Source of the DNA: an uncultured Comamonadaceae bacterium
Lineage (GTDB): Bacteria > Pseudomonadota > Gammaproteobacteria > Burkholderiales > Burkholderiaceae_C
Direction of reading: 5' to 3'
DNA length: 11,263 nt
NCBI GenBank assembly: GCA_937893415.1
Contig: CALBWZ010000335.1
Coordinates: forward strand, 1-11,263
Shown: piece by piece, positions 7,290-11,263 of the stretch
Layout: each line of letters begins with the position of its first letter
Numbering within the stretch: the stretch's first letter is position 1
Made by a program: the position numbers and the translations under genes
Notes under the pieces: model-generated
Database searches by the model: none
Seen by the model: the letters and a program-made list of their open reading frames with translations, nothing else
What the model was told of the DNA's origin: nothing

Positions 7290-7307
7290 GGGCTCTGCAG
7301 AGCTTCC
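7290..7307 (-). repeat. Right terminal inverted repeat of the IS5-family remnant
   Basis: GGGCTCTGCAGAGCTTCC on the plus strand pairs in inverted orientation with the left end at 6733-6750 (14 of 18 bases). It is followed by TTGG, one mismatch from the TTAG on the left side. The copy sits about 95 bases past the transposase remnant, a usual place for an IS right end. Confidence 0.62.
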
Positions 7308-7432
7308 TTGGCGCAGGCTGATGTCGCCTGACACAACAGAACTGGCTGCTGTTGAGTCATGGTCGAATCTAGGTTGAATGTGGCCCAAAACGATTAAAGC
7401 CAGTAAGCGCTACCAGTTATCTCATTAGTTTC

Positions 7433-7438
7433 TACAAT
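7433..7438 (+). promoter_or_regulatory. Candidate -10 box of tldD
   Basis: TACAAT matches five of six bases of the sigma-70 -10 consensus. It lies only 6 bases before the tldD ATG, so a transcript from it would start at or next to the start codon and be nearly leaderless; no ribosome binding site is visible before the ATG, which fits. No convincing -35 hexamer is seen at 16-18 bases upstream. Confidence 0.27.
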
Positions 7439-7444
7439 AGCGTT

Positions 7445-8905
7445 ATGACCAGTCGAACACCCACCATTGCCCGCTTGCAGACAGCCCATCAATATTTGTT
7501 GGAGCTGCATGGATTAACAGAAACACATTTGCGCCGCGCTTTAGGCGACATGCTCAGTGCAGGTGTTGATGATGCTGACCTGTATTTTCAGTACACCCGG
7601 TCAGAGGGGTGGAGCTTGGAAGAGGGCATTGTTAAAAGTGGCAGCTTCTCTATCGACCAAGGTGTCGGGGTACGTGCCATCAGCGGCGAAAAAACAGCAT
7701 TTGCCTATTCCGACGATTTGTCATGGACGGCCTTACGTGACGCCGCGCACACGGTGCGCACCATTGCCAACCAAGGGCAAGAAAAACGTATCAAAGTGCC
7801 CAGTAAAAAAATTGCACCAGCACGCAGCCTGTATGGCGCAGGTGACCCCACCCAAAGTTTAGACAGCGCCTCTAAGGTTGCGTTGCTGGAAAAAGTTGAG
7901 CGCTTGGCCAAAGCGGCTGACAACCGTGTGGTGCAAGTAATGGCCAGTTTGGCCAGCGAGTTTGACGTGGTGATGGTGGCTAGGGCAGACGGTGTAATGG
8001 CTGCTGACGTGCGTCCTTTGTCGCGTTTATCTGTGACTGTGATTGCCCAACAAGGCGATAGGCGCGAGGTGGGCAGTGCGGGCGGTGGTGGTCGTTTGGG
8101 GCTGGATATGTTTGATGACGCCTTGGTCGCACAGTACGTGCGTGAGGCCGTTGGCAGCGCCATCATTAATTTAGACGCGCAAGCTGCGCCTGCTGGCGAA
8201 ATGACGGTTGTTTTGGGCTCAGGCTGGCCAGGTATTTTGCTGCATGAGGCCATTGGCCACGGCTTGGAAGGCGATTTCAACCGCAAAGGGTCTAGCGCAT
8301 TTGCGGGCAGAATTGGCGAGCGCGTGGCTGCCAAAGGCGTGACGGTGTTGGATGACGGCACCATTGCCGACAGGCGTGGCTCTCTCAACATTGACGACGA
8401 GGGCAACACCAGCCAGCGCAACGTGCTCATTGAAGACGGCATATTGTGTGGCTACATCCAAGACAGCATGAATGCGCGCTTAAGCGGTGTTGCACCAACG
8501 GGCAATGGCAGGCGTGAAAGCTATGCCCATGTGCCCATGCCGCGTATGACCAATACCTACATGCTAAATGGTGATCACACGTCTGAAGAAATTATTGGTT
8601 CTATGAAAAAGGGCTTGTACGCCACAAACTTTGGTGGTGGGCAGGTAGACATTACCTCTGGCAAATTTGTGTTTTCTGCCAGCCAAGCTTGGTGGGTAGA
8701 AAACGGTCAACTGAAATACCCAGTCAGGGGTGCCACGTTGGTTGGCAATGGGCCAGATGCCTTGACACGTGTCAGCATGATTGGCAACGACATGGCCCTT
8801 GACAGCGGCGTAGGCACCTGCGGGAAAGAAGGGCAGAGCGTGCCTGTTGGCGTAGGCCAGCCCACCTTGCGCATTGATGGCTTGACGGTAGGTGGTACAG
8901 CCTAA
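7445..8905 (+). CDS. tldD: Metalloprotease TldD
   Basis: The TldD subunit of the TldD/TldE (PmbA) zinc protease, which digests unfolded peptides in the cytoplasm and in known systems matures microcin B17 and degrades CcdA. The 486-residue protein aligns over its length with E. coli TldD (481). It has DADLYFQ and SFSIDQGVGVRAISGEKTAFAY (67-88), the metal motif HEAIGHGLEGDFNRKGSSAF with ligands His267 and His272 and catalytic Glu268, MTNTYMLNGD (368-377), NFGGGQVDITSGKF (395-408) and GTCGKEGQSVPVGVGQPTLR (457-476) with Cys459 at the place of the third zinc ligand. All key residues are present. The ATG at 7445 gives five residues more than E. coli and is the first possible start. No tldE/pmbA partner is in the window, as is usual. 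No strong terminator follows, so read-through into the aroG leader is possible. Confidence 0.96.
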   Translation: MTSRTPTIARLQTAHQYLLELHGLTETHLRRALGDMLSAGVDDADLYFQYTRSEGWSLEEGIVKSGSFSIDQGVGVRAISGEKTAFAYSDDLSWTALRDAAHTVRTIANQGQEKRIKVPSKKIAPARSLYGAGDPTQSLDSASKVALLEKVERLAKAADNRVVQVMASLASEFDVVMVARADGVMAADVRPLSRLSVTVIAQQGDRREVGSAGGGGRLGLDMFDDALVAQYVREAVGSAIINLDAQAAPAGEMTVVLGSGWPGILLHEAIGHGLEGDFNRKGSSAFAGRIGERVAAKGVTVLDDGTIADRRGSLNIDDEGNTSQRNVLIEDGILCGYIQDSMNARLSGVAPTGNGRRESYAHVPMPRMTNTYMLNGDHTSEEIIGSMKKGLYATNFGGGQVDITSGKFVFSASQAWWVENGQLKYPVRGATLVGNGPDALTRVSMIGNDMALDSGVGTCGKEGQSVPVGVGQPTLRIDGLTVGGTA

Positions 8906-8941
8906 GAAGCTGTGTTGTCACCCGTGCCGACAAGGCTTTCA

Positions 8942-8958
8942 TATTAATGTGCTACATT
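8942..8958 (+). promoter_or_regulatory. Candidate promoter region of the aroG leader
   Basis: Two overlapping -10 candidates lie here: TATTAA at 8942-8947 and TACATT at 8953-8958, the latter preceded by TG one base away as in extended -10 promoters. TTGTCA at 8915-8920 resembles a -35 box but is 21 bases before the first and 32 before the second, so no pair is ideal. Either would start RNA just before or at the leader ATG. Confidence 0.3.
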
Positions 8959-8966
8959 TCAGATCT

Positions 8967-9041
8967 ATGAACAAACACATATTTTGGTTTGGTTACTTTT
9001 TTATCTCACGCACATTTGGCGGTCGAGAGTTAGTAGCCTGA
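8967..9041 (+). CDS. Aromatic-rich leader peptide of aroG (24 codons)
   Basis: A small ORF from ATG 8967 to TGA 9039-9041, upstream of aroG. The peptide begins MNKHIFWFGYFFISR: residues 6-12 are F-W-F-G-Y-F-F, and Phe17 follows, so 7 of 24 residues are aromatic (5 Phe, 1 Trp, 1 Tyr). This bias fits the product of the next gene, the first enzyme of aromatic amino acid synthesis. By analogy with the pheA and trp leader peptides it would act by where the ribosome stalls, not as a protein. Its Gly18-Gly19 codons are GGCGGT, the sequence able to pair with the terminator 5' arm. A weakness is the lack of a clear Shine-Dalgarno sequence before the ATG. Conservation was not tested. Confidence 0.72.
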   Translation: MNKHIFWFGYFFISRTFGGRELVA

Positions 9042-9091
9042 ACCACACTACTGTTTCTTCTCACTGAACCGCCGCAAGGCGGTTTTTTTTT
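9004..9091 (+). promoter_or_regulatory. Transcription attenuator of aroG (mutually exclusive hairpins)
   Basis: Three pairings compete. (1) An early hairpin inside the leader ORF: TCTC 9004-9007 with GAGA 9025-9028 and CGC 9009-9011 with GCG 9019-9021. (2) An antiterminator: GGCGGT 9018-9023 with ACCGCC 9068-9073. (3) The terminator: AACCGCC 9067-9073 with GGCGGTT 9078-9084. A ribosome stalled on the aromatic codons (8982-9002) would cover or melt the 5' side of hairpin 1, leaving 9018-9023 free for pairing 2 and read-through. A ribosome that reaches the stop codon would cover 9018-9023 and let the terminator form. Pairings are read from sequence; folding energies were not computed. Confidence 0.66.
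9067..9091 (+). terminator. Intrinsic terminator between the leader peptide and aroG
   Basis: AACCGCC, a GCAA tetraloop (GNRA type) and GGCGGTT form a perfect 7-bp GC-rich stem followed by a run of nine T (9083-9091). It ends 16 bases before the aroG ribosome binding site and so does not mask it; it acts on transcription. It lies 160 bases past the tldD stop and inside the aroG leader, which points to attenuation more than to simple tldD termination. Confidence 0.9.
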
Positions 9092-9118
9092 GCACTATCT
9101 AAATTCCAGGAGCCCACC

Positions 9119-10267
9119 ATGAGTAGCAAGACCAAGGCAACCAGCACAGCCAATCCCGCCGCAAGCTGGTACAACCAGGTCGAGAAAACCAGCCAGACCG
9201 ACAATGAGCGCATCAAGGACATCAACGTGTTGCCCCCTCCTGAGCACTTGATTCGCTTCTTTCCCATTGCCGGTACGCCTGTTGAAAGTCTGATTTCATC
9301 AACGCGCGGCCATATTCGCAGCATGATTGAAGGCAAAGACGATCGCTTATTGGTGGTAATTGGCCCTTGTTCTATTCATGACCCAGCCGCCGCTATGGCG
9401 TATGCCAAGCGTCTTAAAGTACTGCGCGATACATACGCCGACACACTGGAGGTGGTGATGCGTGTTTACTTTGAAAAGCCACGCACCACAGTGGGCTGGA
9501 AGGGTCTGATTAACGACCCTTATATGGATGAGAGCTTTCGCATCGACGAAGGTTTGCGCATGGCGCGTCAGTTGTTGATTGAAATCAACCGTTTGGGCTT
9601 GCCAGCGGGCAGTGAGTTTTTAGATGTGATATCGCCGCAGTACATTGGTGATTTGATTGCTTGGGGTGCCATAGGTGCTAGAACCACAGAGAGCCAAGTG
9701 CACCGCGAACTGGCCTCTGGCTTGTCCGCGCCTATTGGCTTTAAAAATGGCACAGACGGCAACATCAGAATTGCCACAGACGCCATCCAAGCAGCCGCGC
9801 GTGGGCACCACTTTTTGTCGGTACACAAGACGGGCCAAGTGGCCATTGTGCAAACCAACGGCAACAAAGATTGCCACGTCATTTTGCGTGGCGGCAAAGC
9901 GCCCAACTATGACGCGCAAAGCGTTCAAGAGGCTTGCGAGGAACTCACTGCGTCTAAGCTGCCAGCGCGCTTAATGGTGGACTGTAGCCACGCCAACAGC
10001 GCCAAGCAGTTTGGGCGTCAACTGGACGTTGCAAAAGACGTGGCAAAACAAATTGCGGCGGGCTCCAAGAGTGTGTTTGGCGTGATGGTGGAAAGCCATT
10101 TGTTTGAGGGAGCGCAGAAGTTCACTCCAGGCAAAGACAAGGTGGAAGACCTTGTCTACGGTCAAAGCATCACAGACGCTTGCTTGGGATGGGACGACTC
10201 TGAAGCCGTGTTGGCGGTGCTCAGTAATGCTGTGGAAACGCGCAGGGGCAGATCCGTTCAAGCCTAG
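9119..10267 (+). CDS. aroG: 3-deoxy-7-phosphoheptulonate (DAHP) synthase, class I
   Basis: Condenses phosphoenolpyruvate and erythrose 4-phosphate to DAHP, the committed first step of the shikimate pathway, in the cytoplasm. The 382-residue protein matches the E. coli AroF/G/H type along its length, with about 25 extra N-terminal residues. Visible blocks are LLVVIGPCSIHDP (78-90), RVYFEKPRTTVGWKGLINDP (115-134), WGAIGARTTESQVHRELASG (182-201), GFKNGTDG (207-214), VDCSHANS (287-294) and VESHLFEG (324-331). The four metal ligands are present: Cys84, His291, Glu325 and Asp353. The phosphate-binding Arg188 and Lys209 are also there. A clear ribosome binding site, AGGAG at 9108-9112, lies 6 bases before the ATG. 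It is preceded by a candidate aromatic attenuator. Which amino acid inhibits the enzyme cannot be told from sequence alone. Confidence 0.97.
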   Translation: MSSKTKATSTANPAASWYNQVEKTSQTDNERIKDINVLPPPEHLIRFFPIAGTPVESLISSTRGHIRSMIEGKDDRLLVVIGPCSIHDPAAAMAYAKRLKVLRDTYADTLEVVMRVYFEKPRTTVGWKGLINDPYMDESFRIDEGLRMARQLLIEINRLGLPAGSEFLDVISPQYIGDLIAWGAIGARTTESQVHRELASGLSAPIGFKNGTDGNIRIATDAIQAAARGHHFLSVHKTGQVAIVQTNGNKDCHVILRGGKAPNYDAQSVQEACEELTASKLPARLMVDCSHANSAKQFGRQLDVAKDVAKQIAAGSKSVFGVMVESHLFEGAQKFTPGKDKVEDLVYGQSITDACLGWDDSEAVLAVLSNAVETRRGRSVQA

Positions 10268-10339
10268 GTGCATCATTGGCTGACACGTTCACTGCATCGT
10301 TAACCGCAGTGCGGAATGGGTCGTCAAATCTGACATGGG

Positions 10340-10370
10340 CGCCAAACTTGAGTTGGCGTTCATGTTGTTT
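10340..10370 (+). terminator. Candidate terminator of aroG
   Basis: CGCCAA (10340-10345) and TTGGCG (10353-10358) form a 6-bp perfect stem around a 7-base loop, with one further G-T pair outside. A T-rich tail, TTCATGTTGTTT, follows on the plus strand but is interrupted. On the minus strand, after mpl, the tail is not T-rich, so it better serves aroG. A second inverted repeat, CACTGC/GCAGTG at 10290-10311, lies closer to aroG but has no T-run. Confidence 0.42.
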
Positions 10371-10404
10371 ATCTGCTGGCATTCAAGTGCACACCCTGTT
10401 GATC

Positions 10405-11263
10405 TCAGGCGAATTTGGCTTGCAACGCGTCCAGTAACTTGTCGTGTACGCCGCTAAAGCCGCCGTTGCTCATGCACACAATTCGGTCGCCCGCTATGGC
10501 GGCACGTGTCACTCGCCTTACCAATTGGTCTATGTTGTCTGTGCATGTCGCACGCTCACCCAAGGGCGACAAGGCTGCTGCGGCATCCCAGTCTAAGCCT
10601 GCTGTGTGGCAAAAGACTAGGTCTGCTTGGGTAAGGCTGTCCGGCAATTGGGCTTTCATCGCGCCCAGTTTCATGGTGTTGCTGCGCGGCTCGAATACCG
10701 CCAATATGCGTGCTGTGTTGTGGCCTTGCGCGTCTAGTAAGCCGCGCAAGCCGTCTACCGTGGTGCGTATGGCGGTGGGGTGGTGAGCAAAGTCGTCTAT
10801 GAGCTCTATGTCGCCCTGGCCGGTTTTGATGGTGCCACGCAACTCCATACGTCTGCGTACATTTTGGAATGTGGCCAATGCCACGCACGCGTCATGCGGA
10901 GCAACGCCTACATGTGCTGCACTGGCGATGCTGGCCAAGGCGTTGCGTTGGTTGTGTAAGCCGCTGATAGCCCATGTTAGGTGGCCCACCGTTTTGTTCT
11001 GATACACCACATCGAAGTCGTGGGCTGGGCCGTGGGCCTGCCACTCGGCTGGATCGGTGCCAAAGCTGGTTTGCGCGCAATACACACCTTGAGCCAACAC
11101 TCGCTGTAGCGCTGGGTTGTTGGCTTCAACCACCACTTGTCCGCTTGAGGCAATGGTGCGCAGCAGGTGTGTGAACTGGCGTTCAATCGCGGCTAAATTA
11201 TCGAATATATCGGCATGGTCAAACTCTAGGTTGTTGAGTATGGCTGTGCGCGGTTTGTAGTGC
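10405..11263 (-). CDS. mpl: UDP-N-acetylmuramate:L-Ala-gamma-D-Glu-meso-DAP ligase, C-terminal part (cut by window edge)
   Basis: The murein-recycling Mur ligase Mpl, which joins recovered tripeptide to UDP-MurNAc in the cytoplasm with ATP. The frame stays open from the TGA at 10405-10407 to the right window edge, 286 codons of about 460; the true start and the ATP-binding loop lie outside. The first residues seen, HYKPRTAILNNLEFDHADIF, are the Mpl-type version of the Mur-ligase central-domain motif. Further blocks are GLHNQRNALASIASA, the C-terminal-domain motif IDDFAHHPTAIRTTVDGLRG, FEPRSNTMKLG and IVCMSNGGFSGVHDKLLDAL. DDFAHHP and EPRSNTM distinguish Mpl from MurC, which has the DDYGHHP-type motif. 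It is convergent with aroG, with 137 bases between the stop codons. Confidence 0.95.
   Translation of the reverse strand, partial: HYKPRTAILNNLEFDHADIFDNLAAIERQFTHLLRTIASSGQVVVEANNPALQRVLAQGVYCAQTSFGTDPAEWQAHGPAHDFDVVYQNKTVGHLTWAISGLHNQRNALASIASAAHVGVAPHDACVALATFQNVRRRMELRGTIKTGQGDIELIDDFAHHPTAIRTTVDGLRGLLDAQGHNTARILAVFEPRSNTMKLGAMKAQLPDSLTQADLVFCHTAGLDWDAAAALSPLGERATCTDNIDQLVRRVTRAAIAGDRIVCMSNGGFSGVHDKLLDALQAKFA

Larger units (their letters stand above)
6733..7307 (+). mobile_element. Degenerate, internally deleted IS5-family insertion sequence
   Basis: A 575-bp remnant that fills most of the 712-base gap between rodA and tldD. Three independent signs support it. Imperfect 18-bp terminal inverted repeats (14 of 18 matching) lie at 6733-6750 and 7290-7307. 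Both ends of an IS5-type transposase lie inside in the correct order and orientation. The flanks are TTAG (6729-6732) and TTGG (7308-7311), compatible with a decayed copy of the 4-bp YTAR target duplication known for IS5. Intact family members are about 1.1-1.2 kb, so roughly half is missing. Bases 7195-7289 are the non-coding right part of the element; 7308-7444 appear to be the original rodA-tldD spacer, with only a weak 6-bp hairpin (7334-7354) and a possible tldD -10 box. It cannot move by itself. Confidence 0.8.

Noticed and set aside
7334..7354. CAACAG/CTGTTG inverted repeat in the rodA-tldD spacer
   Set aside because: A 6-bp stem with no T-run; too weak to call a terminator.
7705..8442. 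245-codon minus-strand open frame opposite tldD
   Set aside because: It lies wholly antisense to well-conserved TldD coding sequence and looks like low-complexity Ser/Ala/Thr/Pro, typical of an antisense shadow.
8915..8933. TTGTC/GACAA inverted repeat just after tldD
   Set aside because: Only 5 bp of stem with a 9-base loop and no T-run, so it is not a convincing tldD terminator.
8947..8970. Seven-codon ORF (MCYISDL) ending in an ATGA overlap with the aroG leader ATG
   Set aside because: It has no ribosome site and is too short to separate from chance; it could be translated only if transcription starts upstream of 8947.
1..11263. CRISPR arrays, tRNA or rRNA genes, defence systems, tandem repeats
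   Set aside because: I saw no regularly spaced repeats, no tRNA-like cloverleaf and no defence-type genes; the coding content is housekeeping.

Overview
The window looks like chromosomal DNA of a Burkholderiales betaproteobacterium, probably Comamonadaceae-like. This rests on recalled protein resemblance (RodA, the RNB ribonuclease, MtgA, Mpl) and on the moderate GC content; no search was run. Most genes are housekeeping functions: cell-wall synthesis and recycling (mtgA, rodA, mpl), the shikimate pathway (aroE, aroG), RNA decay, and TldD.

Left half, minus strand (1-5520): a tight run reads yqiA-like hydrolase, RNB-family ribonuclease, TonB-family protein, aroE, mtgA, then the first 44 codons of a PlsC-like acyltransferase that leaves the window. 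From the ribonuclease onward the gaps are 26, 2 and 7 bases, then an ATGA overlap, so these five genes probably share one transcript. A candidate -10 box lies just upstream of the ribonuclease gene.

Right half, plus strand (5578-10267): rodA, tldD and aroG. The 712 bases between rodA and tldD hold a decayed 575-bp IS5-family element. It has imperfect 18-bp terminal inverted repeats, starts on the base after the rodA stop codon, and carries a transposase gene whose middle is missing.

The most interesting feature lies between tldD and aroG. It is an unannotated 24-codon ORF with six aromatic residues in a row of seven, followed by an intrinsic terminator with a GCAA loop. The leader ORF contains GGCGGT, identical to the 3' arm of the terminator, so it can pair with the 5' arm instead. 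This is the layout of a ribosome-mediated transcription attenuator that would couple aroG (DAHP synthase, entry to aromatic amino acid synthesis) to the supply of charged Phe/Tyr/Trp tRNAs.

Right edge, minus strand (10405-11263): the C-terminal two-thirds of mpl, convergent with aroG, with a candidate aroG terminator between them.
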